A stretch of 64,000 bases of DNA from Streptomyces sp. 1331.2 (GCF_900199205.1 NZ_OBMJ01000001.1:3537001-3601000), one strand, 5' to 3'. Positions 38,120-47,103 are shown, numbered from the stretch's first letter. Notes: a model not told the origin generated them from the letters alone. A program made the numbers and translations.

Positions 38120-39277
38120 ATGACAGCAGCAGCCAACCAGAGCGGTCGGCGACCCACCGCCTCACGGCGTCTGGAGCGGGCCGGCATCCGGGATGTGGCG
38201 GCAGCCGCCGGAGTGTCGATCACTACCGTCTCCGACGCGCTGAACGGTAAGGGCCGCCTGCCCGACGAGACCCGCAGCCGGGTGCGCGAGGTCGCCGAAC
38301 GCCTCGGCTACCGCCCCTCCGCCGCGGCCCGCACCCTGCGCACCGGACGGTCCGGCCTGATCGGGCTGACCGTCACGACCTACGGCGAAGAGCCCTTCAC
38401 CTTCACCGAGTTCGCGTACTTCGCCGAGATGGCCCGGGCCGCCACCAGCGCCGCCCTCGGCCGCGGCTACGCGCTGGTGGTGCTGCCCGCCTCCTCCCGC
38501 CACGACGTCTGGGGCAACATCGCCCTCGACGGCACCGTGGTCATCGACCCGCCCGACCAGGACCCGCTGGTCAGCGAGCTCTACCGGTCCGGCGTCCCGG
38601 TCGTCAGCGACGGCAAGCCCGGCAACTGCCCGGTCACCGCCTGGGTCGACAACGACCACGAGGCCGCCGTCCTCGGCATCCTCGACCACCTCTCCGAGGC
38701 CGGCGCCCGCCGGATCGGCCTGCTCACCGGCACCAGCACCGACACCTACACCCGGCTCTCCACCGAGGCCTACCTCGGCTGGTGCGCCAAGGTCGGCCAG
38801 GAGCCGGTCTACGAGGCCTACCCCGCGCACGACCCGGCCGCCGGCGCCGTCGCCGCCGACCGGCTGCTCGCCCGGCCCGACCGGCCCGACGCCGTCTACG
38901 GCCTCTTCGACCCCAACGGCACCGACCTGCTCGCCGCCGCCCGCCGGTACGGCCTGCGGGTGCCCGACGACCTGCTGCTGGTCTGCTGCAGCGAGAGCGA
39001 CGTCTACGCGTCCACCGAACCGCCGATCACCACCCTCTCGCTCAAGCCGCGCAAGATCGGCACCACCGTGGTCAACCTGCTGATCGACGCGATCGAGGGC
39101 GTGGACTCCGGCACCGGCGTCGACATCGCCCGGCTCTTCCCGCCCCGCTTCCGCACCGCCGGCAACGGGCCTCCGCCGGGCACCCTGATGCCGACCGAGC
39201 TGATCGTCCGCGCCTCCTCCCAGCGCCGCAGCCCGCGCACCACCGTCAGCCCGCCCCGACCCCCGGGCGAGGTCTAG
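38120..39277 (+). CDS. LacI-family transcriptional regulator
   Basis: 385 residues. HTH: IRDVAAAAGVSITTVSDALNG at 22-42, with the hinge following; then a periplasmic-binding-like sensor domain (about 75-345). ATG at 38120. A Pro/Arg/Ser-rich tail lies past residue 355. Adjacent to hisC divergently; streptomycete genomes place a LacI regulator here. Whether it represses the divergent gene or itself is not known; the inverted repeat at 38046 is a candidate site. Confidence 0.93.
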   Translation: MTAAANQSGRRPTASRRLERAGIRDVAAAAGVSITTVSDALNGKGRLPDETRSRVREVAERLGYRPSAAARTLRTGRSGLIGLTVTTYGEEPFTFTEFAYFAEMARAATSAALGRGYALVVLPASSRHDVWGNIALDGTVVIDPPDQDPLVSELYRSGVPVVSDGKPGNCPVTAWVDNDHEAAVLGILDHLSEAGARRIGLLTGTSTDTYTRLSTEAYLGWCAKVGQEPVYEAYPAHDPAAGAVAADRLLARPDRPDAVYGLFDPNGTDLLAAARRYGLRVPDDLLLVCCSESDVYASTEPPITTLSLKPRKIGTTVVNLLIDAIEGVDSGTGVDIARLFPPRFRTAGNGPPPGTLMPTELIVRASSQRRSPRTTVSPPRPPGEV

Positions 39278-39473
39278 ACCGCGCGGCCGCACCGCGGAGG
39301 CGGGCCGAGGACTGCTGAGGACCGACGACGCAGGCCGAGACCCGGCAAGACCTGCCGAGAACCTACCGAGCCGGGACAAAACGGACCTTGAGCGGACGCC
39401 CGGCTGACGCTCCGGAGGATTGGATGCCCACCAGGTGACGACGGCGGGAGAGTGGTCTTCCTATGATGGGCGA

Positions 39474-40907
39474 ATGACACCCGAGGACCGCTTCCCCGGG
39501 CCCGAGCACCCCCACTCAGGCCCCCGCCACCAGCCGGACCTCGATGTGCTGCCGTACGGCACCTATTACGAACCCGAGCCCGCCGCGGGCTATCCCGGCC
39601 CCCCGTACGACCCCGACTCCTACGACGCCGAGACCTACAGCGGCTACGGCGGCGCCCGCTACCTCGAACAGCACTGGAGCGCCGACGGCCAGAGCCACAC
39701 CGTCCACGCCCAGGGGATCAACGCCGACCACACCCCGGCCTTCTCGCACCAGGGGCAGGGCGGCTACGACGGGCAGGAACACCCCGGGTACGAGAACCGG
39801 GCCGGGTACGAAGGCCAGGAGCAGGGCGGGTACGAGAACCAGGAGCAGGGCGGGTACGAGAACCAGGAGCAGGGCGGGTACGAGAACCGGGGACAGGGCG
39901 GATACGAACCGACCCTGCCCGACCAGCCCTCCCCGGCCCTCCAGCTCGCCGACCTCGGCGACCCCGCGGACCTGGGCGACCACGCCGCGCACACCGCCCC
40001 CACCGACCGGGACGACCCGCCGACCATCGAACTCGGCCCGCCGCTGCCCGACCCCACCGCCCCGACCTACCCGTACCCGGCCCCCGGCCCCGGCGAGCCG
40101 CCCGGCCCGGTCTACGTCGTCGGCGACGTGCACGGCTACCTCGAAGAACTGCGCGCCGAACTGCACCACCAGGGCCTGATCGACGCCGACGGCCACTGGT
40201 CGGCCGGCCGCGCCCGGATCTGGTTCCTCGGCGACTTCACCGACCGCGGCCCCGACGGCATCGGCGTCATCGACCTGGTCATGCAGCTCGCCGCCGAAGC
40301 CGCCGCCGCCGGCGGCTACTGCCGCGCCCTGATGGGCAATCACGAACTGCTCTTCCTCGGCGCCGCCCGCTACGGCGACGAGCCGGTCCAGTCCACCGCC
40401 GGCACCGCCTCCTTCCTCGCCGCCTGGCGGCTCAACGGCGGCCAGCAGAACGACCTGGACCGCCTGGAGGCGCACCACATCAGCTGGCTCTCCCGCCTGC
40501 CCGCCATCGCGCTGGAGGACGGCCACCTGCTGCTGCACTCCGACACCACCGCCTACCTGGAGTACGGCGACTCCATCCCCGACGTCAACGACGCCGTGCA
40601 CGGCCTGCTCGCCGACGGCACCGTCGACGAGTGGTGGGACTGCTTCCGCCGCTTCACCAAGCGCTTCGCCTTCCGCGGCGACGCCGGGCCGACGGCCGTC
40701 CACGAGCTGCTGGGCACCTACGGCGGCAGCCGCATCGTGCACGGCCACAGCCCCATCCCGTACCTCACCGGCGCGGTGCACGCCGACGACGGCCAGCCCC
40801 CGCACATCCCCGGACCGTACGTGTACGCGGACGACCTCGCGGTGGCCATGGACGGCGGCGTCACCATGGAGGGGCGGCTGCTGGTCGCCCGACTGCCCAT
40901 CACCTGA
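39474..40907 (+). CDS. PP2A-like metallophosphoesterase with repeat-rich N-terminus
   Basis: 477 residues. Residues 1-210 are acidic, Gly/Tyr/Pro-rich and probably disordered, with four tandem 8-residue units GYENQEQG-type (about 110-145). The catalytic domain (about 213-477) has the metal ligands GDVHGY, GDFTDRG, MGNHE, a His-Ser-Asp-Thr segment and VHGHSP. Function: Ser/Thr or dinucleoside-type phosphatase; substrate unknown. The start ATG 39474 follows in-frame opening from a TTG. The order LacI-phosphatase is shared in this region of streptomycete chromosomes. Confidence 0.9.
   Translation: MTPEDRFPGPEHPHSGPRHQPDLDVLPYGTYYEPEPAAGYPGPPYDPDSYDAETYSGYGGARYLEQHWSADGQSHTVHAQGINADHTPAFSHQGQGGYDGQEHPGYENRAGYEGQEQGGYENQEQGGYENQEQGGYENRGQGGYEPTLPDQPSPALQLADLGDPADLGDHAAHTAPTDRDDPPTIELGPPLPDPTAPTYPYPAPGPGEPPGPVYVVGDVHGYLEELRAELHHQGLIDADGHWSAGRARIWFLGDFTDRGPDGIGVIDLVMQLAAEAAAAGGYCRALMGNHELLFLGAARYGDEPVQSTAGTASFLAAWRLNGGQQNDLDRLEAHHISWLSRLPAIALEDGHLLLHSDTTAYLEYGDSIPDVNDAVHGLLADGTVDEWWDCFRRFTKRFAFRGDAGPTAVHELLGTYGGSRIVHGHSPIPYLTGAVHADDGQPPHIPGPYVYADDLAVAMDGGVTMEGRLLVARLPIT
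39804..39907 (+). repeat. 24-base tandem repeats inside the phosphatase gene
   Basis: Four copies of a 24-base unit containing GGGTACGAGAACCAGGAGC, two of them identical. They encode GYENQEQG-like repeats and may vary in number between strains by slippage. Confidence 0.8.
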
Positions 40908-40948
40908 CGGACCTCCAACCAGTAGCCGTCACCGAACAGTTGTTCCCG

Positions 40949-40984
40949 GCGCCCGGGCCGTCGCACGCGCGCGGCCCGGGGCGC
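40949..40984 (+). terminator. Hairpin after the phosphatase gene
   Basis: GCGCCCGGGCCG (40949-40960) and CGGCCCGGGGCGC (40972-40984) with one bulged base, 41 bases past the stop. Confidence 0.6.
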
Positions 40985-41150
40985 GAAATTCCGGAAACCG
41001 ACTGTCAGCCCGGGTGCACCCGCCCCTACCATGAGGCACACCACACCCGGCCGCCCGTCCGGCGGCCCGCCTCCGCGCCCGTTTCGGCGCCCTGAGGGCC
41101 CGCGAGCCCCCGGGGCGGAGCGAACCGGAGTCCGCACGAACGGGGTCCCC

Positions 41151-42026
41151 ATGTCCAACCCCCCGCCACTGCTCGCCGAGGACCGCCCGGAGTACGAGCG
41201 CCTCCTCGCCGAAGCCCTGCGCGACCGCACCGTCCTCACCGCCCTGCGCGCCCGCGGCGCGCTCACCACCGACCAGCTGCGCATCCGCGCCCTGCGCGAG
41301 GCCGACGGCATCAACGCCGCGGCCGCCACCGAGTACGCGCACTACACCCGGCTGCGCGACGCCCTGCGCACCACACCCCCGCCGCCGCCCGGCACCGAAC
41401 CCACCGCCCCCGGGCTGCTCACCCAGCTGCGCTCCGCCAACGGCGGCGCCGGGCTGTTCCCCGTCCTCACCGTGCTCACCCCGATCCTGGCCTGGGCCGC
41501 CGCCCTGTTCCTGCTGCTCATCGGCTACCTGCTGCGCGCCGCCGCCCCGGACCTGGTCCTCGCCCGCTCCCTGGTCACCGCCGGCTGGGTCGCCCTCGCC
41601 GCCGGGGTCGCCGCCATGGCCATCGGCATCGTCGGGCTGCTCCTCACCGCCATACGCGACGGCACCGCCGCCGCCCCGGCCGGCACCGACCCGGAACTCG
41701 CCGCCGAACTCGCCGACGCCCGCAGCGAATGGCGCACCGCCCTGCGCGAACGCGGGCTGCTCCCGTACCTGCGCGACGCGCTGCCGCCGGTGGCCGAGCC
41801 CGCAGCCTCCCCCTCCGCGGGGAACGACACCGCCGAGGGGCCCGACTTCAGCAGCCCCGACTTCAGCAGCCCGGGCTACAGCTCCCCCTCCTTCACCAGC
41901 CCCGGCCCCGACGGCCTGACCGACCCCGAGGGCCGCACCCACCGCCCCGCCGCCTTCACCACCCCCGACTTCACCGGCCCCGGCTACACCCCGCCGGCGT
42001 TCACCAGCCCCGACGACGTCAACTGA
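41151..42026 (+). CDS. Membrane protein with FSSP/FTSP-type C-terminal repeats
   Basis: 291 residues. N-terminal helical cytoplasmic region with LAEALRDRTVLTALRARG, two membrane helices (LFPVLTVLTPILAWAAALFLL and TAGWVALAAGVAAMAIGIVGLL), then a cytoplasmic or extracellular tail. The tail contains repeated units of the form (D/G)-Phe/Tyr-Ser/Thr-Ser-Pro: DFSSP, DFSSP, GYSSP, SFTSP, AFTTP, DFTGP, GYTPP and AFTSP. No family recognised. The ATG at 41151 was chosen for its GGGGTCC context. It is in the run of genes after the phosphatase, same strand. Confidence 0.75.
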   Translation: MSNPPPLLAEDRPEYERLLAEALRDRTVLTALRARGALTTDQLRIRALREADGINAAAATEYAHYTRLRDALRTTPPPPPGTEPTAPGLLTQLRSANGGAGLFPVLTVLTPILAWAAALFLLLIGYLLRAAAPDLVLARSLVTAGWVALAAGVAAMAIGIVGLLLTAIRDGTAAAPAGTDPELAAELADARSEWRTALRERGLLPYLRDALPPVAEPAASPSAGNDTAEGPDFSSPDFSSPGYSSPSFTSPGPDGLTDPEGRTHRPAAFTTPDFTGPGYTPPAFTSPDDVN

Positions 42027-42190
42027 CCCGCCGCCGGCCGTCCGGTCGTCCCACCGATGAGCCGGATCAGCCGTCATACCCCGGTACTACGGCTCCGGCT
42101 CCTGCCCGCCCGGCAGGCCCGACCAGGCCGTGCCCAGGCTGGCCCCCGCAGGGCCACCCTCCGCGCCGATACCAGTCGTACGCTCGTCAT

Positions 42191-43027
42191 ATGGGCACAC
42201 CACTGGGGGACTTCATCCGCGCCAAGCGCGACAGCATCCAGCCCGAGACGCTCGGCCTGCCCACCCACGGGCGCCGTCGCTCACCCGGGCTGCGGCGCTC
42301 CGACCTCGCCGTCCGCGCCGGGATCAGCGTCGAGTACCTGACCCGGCTCGAACAGGGCCGCGACCGCAACCCCTCCATCGCCGTGGTCAACGCGCTCGCC
42401 GACGCCCTCAGCCTCGACCCCGCCGAACGCAACCACCTGCGCTACCTCACCAAGATCACCGGCGGCGCCTGCCCCAGCCACATCCGGCCGGCCCCGCCCT
42501 CCCGCGAGATCCGCCCCACCGTCCGCGAGACCCTGCGGATGCTCGAACCCGGCCTCGCTGCCGTCACCAACCGGCTCGGCGACATCCTCGCCCACACCAG
42601 CGGCTACGCCACCGTGCTCGGCGCCGCCGGCCTCCTCGACGACGCCGCCCCCAACCTCACCCGCTACGTCTTCACCGACCCGCGCGCCCGCGCCTTCCTC
42701 CCCGACTGGGACGACATCGCCGACGAACAGGCCTTCGACCTCTGGCTCGCCCCCTCCGCCGAGGCCTCCGAATGGTTCAGCACCGAACTCGCCCCGCTCG
42801 GCGGCCCCGACTTCACCCGCCGCCTCGGCAACCACCTCGTCCCGCGCCGCGGCCCGCTCCGGATCCACCACCCCGACGGCCCCGAACTCCGGCTCCACCG
42901 CGAGACGCTGGACCTCACCGACGACGCCCAGCAACTCCTCGTCCTGCTCCCCACCGACGAGGAGACCGCCTTCCACCTCGGCCGGCTCCTCGCCCCCTCC
43001 CGGCCCCGCCTCCGCGCCATCTCCTGA
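42191..43027 (+). CDS. XRE-type regulator with MmyB-like ligand domain
   Basis: 278 residues. HTH: RRSPGLRRSDLAVRAGISVEYL and RLEQGRDRNPSIAVVNALADAL (about 30-75). C-terminal region about 95-270 fits the MmyB-like ligand-binding domain common in actinobacterial regulators. ATG at 42191, 164 bases past the previous gene. Its stop is about 36 bases from the next gene's stop (convergent). Targets unknown. Confidence 0.88.
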   Translation: MGTPLGDFIRAKRDSIQPETLGLPTHGRRRSPGLRRSDLAVRAGISVEYLTRLEQGRDRNPSIAVVNALADALSLDPAERNHLRYLTKITGGACPSHIRPAPPSREIRPTVRETLRMLEPGLAAVTNRLGDILAHTSGYATVLGAAGLLDDAAPNLTRYVFTDPRARAFLPDWDDIADEQAFDLWLAPSAEASEWFSTELAPLGGPDFTRRLGNHLVPRRGPLRIHHPDGPELRLHRETLDLTDDAQQLLVLLPTDEETAFHLGRLLAPSRPRLRAIS

Positions 43028-43063
43028 CCGCCCTCCCGGCGGATCCGACCGCCCTCCGGCGGA

Positions 43064-43969
43064 TCAGACCACCCCGTCCCCCGCCACGGCGCCCGCGGCA
43101 TCCACCGCCGCCCGCACGAACTCCAGAACCCGTTCCGACCCGTCGCCCTCCCGCCAGATCGGGCCGCGCTCGATCGGCGGCGCGTCGTGGATCGGCACGT
43201 AGGCGACGTCCGGGCGGGGGTAGTAGCGGCGGGAGTGCTCCCCGACCGGCAGCACGCCGCGGCCCAGGGCGACCAGGCTCAGCATCTCGGAGAAGGTCCG
43301 GCCGGAAGGCCCCTTCGGCACCGGACGGCCGGACGGGGTGCGGTCGGGGGTGCGGTCGCGCTTGAAGCCCACCGAGGTCTGCTCCGGGTACTGCACCACC
43401 GGATGGTCCCCGAGCACCTCCAGCGACACCGACCGCTCCGCGGCCAGCGGATGCCCGGCCGCCACCGCCAACACCCGCTGCTCGCGTGACAGGACCGGCC
43501 CACGGGACATCCCGTCGAACGGGTAGGAGGCGACCAGGACGTCGATCGAACCGTCCACCAGACTCGACCGGGAGTTGGACAACTGCACCTCCCGGACGTC
43601 GACCCGGCAGTCCGGGTGCCGCTCACCGAACAGCGCGACCGCCCGCAGCAGCACCGGGGCCGTCCACTCGCCGAGGAACGCCACCCGCAACTCCCCGGTG
43701 ACACCCCGCACGGCGTCCTCCGCCCGCTGCAGGGCCGCCGCCATCGCCGCCACCACCGGGACCAGGTCCTCCGCCAACTGCCGCCCCACCGTGGTCAGTC
43801 GGACCGACCGGCTGGTCCGCTCGAACAGCGGGCCGCCGATCCGGCGCTCCAGCTTCCTCACCACCTGGCTGACCCGGCCGGTGGTCAGGTGCAGCCGCTC
43901 GGCGGTCCGGCCGAAGTGCAACTCCTCCGCCAGCGCGAGGAAGACCTCGACCTCAAGCCGCTCCAGCAT
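43064..43969 (-). CDS. LysR-family regulator, divergent to VOC protein
   Basis: 301 residues. HTH: EVFLALAEELHFGRTAERL, then TTGRVSQVVRKLERRIGGPLF. Effector domain about 90-295. A conserved ATG at 43969. It is divergent from the VOC-family gene (44098) over a 128-base interval that contains a perfect 10-bp inverted repeat, so it probably regulates that gene and itself. Confidence 0.9.
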   Translation of the reverse strand: MLERLEVEVFLALAEELHFGRTAERLHLTTGRVSQVVRKLERRIGGPLFERTSRSVRLTTVGRQLAEDLVPVVAAMAAALQRAEDAVRGVTGELRVAFLGEWTAPVLLRAVALFGERHPDCRVDVREVQLSNSRSSLVDGSIDVLVASYPFDGMSRGPVLSREQRVLAVAAGHPLAAERSVSLEVLGDHPVVQYPEQTSVGFKRDRTPDRTPSGRPVPKGPSGRTFSEMLSLVALGRGVLPVGEHSRRYYPRPDVAYVPIHDAPPIERGPIWREGDGSERVLEFVRAAVDAAGAVAGDGVV

Positions 43970-43983
43970 CCCGCCCCACCCCT

Positions 43984-44010
43984 CGATCGTTGAATCCCGC
44001 TCAACGATCG
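43984..44010. promoter_or_regulatory. Inverted-repeat operator between LysR and VOC genes
   Basis: CGATCGTTGA, seven bases (ATCCCGC), TCAACGATCG: perfect 10-bp arms. A further half site GATCGTTGA lies at 44049-44057. The arrangement matches LysR-type recognition and activation sites. Confidence 0.8.
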
Positions 44011-44097
44011 TAGAGCGATCACCCGTTGATGGCAGCCGCCGCAGGGTGGATCGTTGATCCCGTCCCCAGCGGTCGCACCGGAGCGGAGCCGATCCCC

Positions 44098-44484
44098 ATG
44101 CGCGTAGTAGCCTTCGACCACCTGGTCCTCAACGTCGCGGACGTCGAGCGTTCCCTGGCCTTCTACACCGGCCTGCTCGGCCTGGAGCCCGTCCGCGTCG
44201 ACGAGTGGCGCGCCGGCAAGGTCTCCTTCCCCTCCGTCCGCATCACCCCCGAGACCATCATCGACCTCACCCGCGGCCCCCGCCACGAGTCCAACGTCGA
44301 CCACATCTGCCTCACCGTCGAACCCCTCGACTGGCAGGAGGTCATCGACGCCGGCACCTTCACCGTCCTCGAAGGCCCCGTCCCCCGCTACGGCGCCCGC
44401 GGCACCGCCACCTCCGTCTACGTCCGCGACCCGGACGGCAACACCGTCGAACTCCGCTGGTACCCCCAGGACGCCACCGCCTGA
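44098..44484 (+). CDS. VOC (glyoxalase/bleomycin-resistance fold) protein
   Basis: 128 residues, one VOC domain. Metal-ligand-like residues: His in FDHLVLNVADV, His in NVDHICLTV and Glu in NTVELRWYP. The segment FYTGLLGLEPVRVDEW is typical. Members of this family are dioxygenases, lyases or sequestering proteins; the substrate is not predictable. The ATG at 44098 lies at the LysR-operator side. A terminator follows at 44496. Confidence 0.92.
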   Translation: MRVVAFDHLVLNVADVERSLAFYTGLLGLEPVRVDEWRAGKVSFPSVRITPETIIDLTRGPRHESNVDHICLTVEPLDWQEVIDAGTFTVLEGPVPRYGARGTATSVYVRDPDGNTVELRWYPQDATA

Positions 44485-44495
44485 CCCCCCACACC

Positions 44496-44530
44496 GCCGC
44501 CCCGGTCCCACAGGGGAGGACCGGGGCGGC
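44496..44530 (+). terminator. Terminator after the VOC gene
   Basis: Perfect 13-bp stem GCCGCCCCGGTCC / GGACCGGGGCGGC with a nine-base loop. Confidence 0.85.
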
Positions 44531-44601
44531 ACCCACGTCGAGCCGACGCCTAGCCGAAGTTCTGCAGGGATCGTGACCTGACCTTTGCTGTTGAGTCGCA
44601 T
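44508..44601 (-). pseudogene. Truncated AbrB/MazE-type antitoxin start
   Basis: An ATG at 44601 with a strong AGGAGGAG 7-8 bases upstream starts MRLNSKGQVTIPAELRLG. This is the first half of an AbrB-fold swapped-hairpin domain (typical KGQVTIP). It then departs from the family (VGSTWVPP), running into the VOC-gene terminator with no proper stop. So it is the 5' remnant of an antitoxin or regulator. Confidence 0.7.
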
Positions 44602-44663
44602 CTCGGGGCTCCTCCTGTATCCCGTACTACCGCCACTACGCAATACTCCGCCTCGGCAACGAA

Positions 44664-44700
44664 GCGCCGCCCCGAGAAGCGGAAGCTCTCGGGGCGGCGC
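44664..44700 (-). terminator. GCCCCGAGA hairpin, copy 1
   Basis: 14-bp stem GCGCCGCCCCGAGA / TCTCGGGGCGGCGC with loop AGCGGAAGC, just beyond the collagen-like gene. A near-identical hairpin lies at 48543-48585. Confidence 0.8.
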
Positions 44701-44780
44701 TCAGGTGTCAGGCGTCCCGCGTCAGCCAGTCGGCGGGAAGTGGACCCGCTCCGGACGCTCACCGCCCATCACGGCGAGGG

Positions 44781-46685
44781 CTAGTGCCGACGGCGAGCTG
44801 CGAGCCGTCCGCTGCGCCTCACGAGGATGAGGATCGAGCCTCCCAGCACGACGGCGGCCGCCGAGCCGACCGCCATGACGATCGACTTGCCGGAGCCGGT
44901 GGCAGCGAGTGCTTGCCCCGACTCGTGCGGACGCACGGCCGACACACCCTGTTCGTGACCGCCCTTGCCGTTGCCGTGGTCGGCCGGAACGTTGCCGTGA
45001 TCACCTTGTTCATGGCCGCCGTGACCCTGACCGCCGTGACCCTGACCGCCGTGACCACCCGGAGACTGGGGCGGTCCGGCAGGACCAGCCGGACCGGCAG
45101 GCCCTGCTGGGCCGGCCGGACCAGGAGGCCCGGCAGGGCCGGGCGAACCGTTAGCACCCGGCGAACCGTTAGCACCGGGCGATCCGTTAGCACCGGGCGA
45201 TCCATTGGCGCCGGGCGAACCGTTGGCGCCGGGCGAACCGTTGGGGCCAGGAGCACCGTTGGGGCCAGGAGCGCCCGGAGCACCGGGCGAACCGTTGGCA
45301 CCGGGAGCGCCGGGAGCGCCATTGGGGCCAGGAGCACCCGGGGCACCGGGCGAACCGTTGGGCCCGGGAGCGCCATTGGGGCCAGGAGCACCGGGCGAAC
45401 CGTTGGGCCCGGGAGCACCATTGGGGCCAGGAGCACCGGGCGAACCGTTGGGCCCGGGAGCGCCATTGGGGCCGGGAGCACCAGGCGAACCGTTGGCACC
45501 GGGCGAACCGTTGGGGCCGGGAGCACCATTGGGGCCAGGAGCACCCGGAGCGCCGTTGGGGCCAGGAGCACCCGGAGCACCGGGCGAACCGTTGGGGCCG
45601 GGAGCACCATTGGGGCCAGGAGCACCCGGAGCACCGGGGGCACCGGGAGCGCCATTGGGGCCAGGAGCACCCGGAGCACCGGGCGAACCGTTGGGGCCGG
45701 GAGCGCCGTTGGGGCCAGGAGCACCCGGAGCACCGGGCGAACCGTTGGGGCCCGGAGCACCGTTAGGTCCAGGTGCACCCGGGGAACCGGCAGGCCCACC
45801 CGGACCGGCAGGCCCACTCGGACCGGCAGGCCCACTCGGACCGGGGGGGCCGCTCGGACCGGCAGGCCCACTCGGACCGGCAGGCCCACTCGGACCGGGG
45901 GGCCCACTCGGACCGGGGGGGCCGACGGTGCAGGCCGCCCTCGTGATGGTGTTGTCGTCCAGAGTGACGGCGCCGTTGCGCGCCAGGGCGCGGCCTTCGA
46001 TCACCGAGGCGTGGTTCACGCTGATGGACGTGAGGGCCAGGATGTTGCCCTTGAAGAAGGAGTTGACGTCGATGGTGGCGGAGCTACCGACCTGCCAGAA
46101 CACATTGCAGGGCTGTGCTCCGTTGACCAGGCTGACGACGCTCGACGGAGCCGTGATGAGGGTGGAGCCGATCTGGAAGATGAAGACGGCGTTCGGGTCG
46201 CCCATCGCGTCGAGGGTGACGGTCCCGGTGAGGTTCAGCGACGAACTCGCCTGGTAGACGCCGGGCGTCAGCGTCAGCCCTCCGATGTCGCCGGGCGACG
46301 TCAGGATGGCCGTGGGGGCCCGGCCGGCGGCGTCGTTGTAGGCGATGACGAGGTCGGACTGGGCCTGCGCCGCCTGCGCGTCGTTGACGTGCTGAACCCC
46401 GTTCACGATTCCAGGGGGGAAGCCCGTCACGCTGGTGCCCGGGAAGAGCCCCAGGTCGCCGTTGATGACGCTGGGGCCGGTGTTGGTGACGGTTGAGCCG
46501 GCCAGGATCGCATAGCTGGTGTCAGTCCCCAGCCCCACCGGTGCCGTTGCGGCGTGCGCGGGGCTGGGGACCAGGCCGGCCGACGCGAGCAACGTCAGTC
46601 CGGACAGCAGGACGGACGCCCCCGCGAGTCGAGCGCGTCTACGCCCTCGTCCCGGTGGAGCGGACAACATGGCATCGACTGCCAT
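44781..46685 (-). CDS. Collagen-like surface protein with ice-binding (DUF3494) domain and LAATG signal
   Basis: 634 residues. A signal peptide ends near SPAHAATA (about 46). Residues about 46-250 form a DUF3494-type beta-helical domain ([30 protein letters not shown] VFIFQIGS). Residues about 253-538 are collagen Gly-X-Y repeats with units such as [16 protein letters not shown] and [13 protein letters not shown] His/Gly-rich linker follows, then a class-E sortase motif LAATG at about 593, a hydrophobic helix and [12 protein letters not shown]. So it is a covalently attached surface fibre. The start at 46685 has AAAGG upstream; MLSAPPG at +5 codons is an alternative. Ice binding itself is not shown. 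Confidence 0.93.
   Translation of the reverse strand: MAVDAMLSAPPGRGRRRARLAGASVLLSGLTLLASAGLVPSPAHAATAPVGLGTDTSYAILAGSTVTNTGPSVINGDLGLFPGTSVTGFPPGIVNGVQHVNDAQAAQAQSDLVIAYNDAAGRAPTAILTSPGDIGGLTLTPGVYQASSSLNLTGTVTLDAMGDPNAVFIFQIGSTLITAPSSVVSLVNGAQPCNVFWQVGSSATIDVNSFFKGNILALTSISVNHASVIEGRALARNGAVTLDDNTITRAACTVGPPGPSGPPGPSGPAGPSGPAGPSGPPGPSGPAGPSGPAGPGGPAGSPGAPGPNGAPGPNGSPGAPGAPGPNGAPGPNGSPGAPGAPGPNGAPGAPGAPGAPGPNGAPGPNGSPGAPGAPGPNGAPGAPGPNGAPGPNGSPGANGSPGAPGPNGAPGPNGSPGAPGPNGAPGPNGSPGAPGPNGAPGPNGSPGAPGAPGPNGAPGAPGANGSPGAPGAPGPNGAPGPNGSPGANGSPGANGSPGANGSPGANGSPGANGSPGPAGPPGPAGPAGPAGPAGPAGPPQSPGGHGGQGHGGQGHGGHEQGDHGNVPADHGNGKGGHEQGVSAVRPHESGQALAATGSGKSIVMAVGSAAAVVLGGSILILVRRSGRLAARRRH
45065..45930 (-). 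repeat. Collagen-coding tandem repeat array
   Basis: About 860 bases of degenerate 9-, 18- and 36-base repeats (for example GGGCCAGGAGCACC units) encoding Gly-X-Y triplets. Such repetitive DNA is prone to length variation and assembly error. Confidence 0.9.
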
Positions 46686-47103
46686 AGGACAGGACCTTTC
46701 TTGTCGCCGTTGAACTCCGTCACCCGAAGAGGGCATTCGGAGAGCTGCTGGTGGCTTCCCGTCAGGCCTCCGGCCCTCGCACTCGCGCCGGAGGGCTTTC
46801 GAGGAGCGAAAGCCGGCCGGGACAGGTGATGAAGAGTCACCAACTAGCTACACCGTGCAACAAGAACATGAAAGGAAGAGACTGATAAAGATGCAACGGA
46901 GTGACACACCAGCGCCGATCGGGGTGATCCCTCCCACCCCAGCCCGTCCCCGGCATGTCGTTCGCCTACGACCTAGCGGGGGCCATACTCCGGGTCCGCT
47001 GCCCAGGTCGCCACCGGCGCCATAGCAGTACCGTTTTTCCTCTTGGCCGCGTCCGGGCCGGTGAATCCCGCATCGCCCCGCGATCCCAATCGTTGGCCTG
47101 ATC
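46686..47103. other. Divergent intergenic region, possible structured leader
   Basis: 418 bases between the collagen-like gene and a plus-strand gene. On the minus strand toward the collagen gene lie several hairpins in a row: GGTGA/TCACC (about 46826-46842), GGCTTTCG/CGAAAGCC (about 46794-46814), CCTCCGGC/GCCGGAGG (about 46768-46793), and a smaller one near 46720-46750. The match to known riboswitch signatures (c-di-AMP, c-di-GMP, cobalamin) is not convincing. Confidence 0.4.

Larger units (their letters stand above)
44485..44780. other. Intergenic region with terminators and AbrB remnant
   Basis: 296 bases between the VOC gene and the collagen-like gene (convergent). It holds the terminator at 44496-44530, the truncated AbrB-type start on the minus strand (44508-44601) and the hairpin at 44664-44700. 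Confidence 0.75.

Noticed and set aside
43885..44643. A 252-codon minus-strand ORF that starts with the AbrB fragment
   Set aside because: Only the first 20 or so codons match AbrB; the rest is antisense to the VOC gene and crosses its terminator.
45065..45930. Regular repeats resembling a CRISPR array
   Set aside because: They are degenerate 9/18-base units without unique spacers and translate into Gly-X-Y collagen triplets in one open frame.
46690..46842. c-di-AMP (ydaO) or c-di-GMP riboswitch before the collagen-like gene
   Set aside because: Hairpins are present but the conserved sequence elements of those aptamers are not visible.
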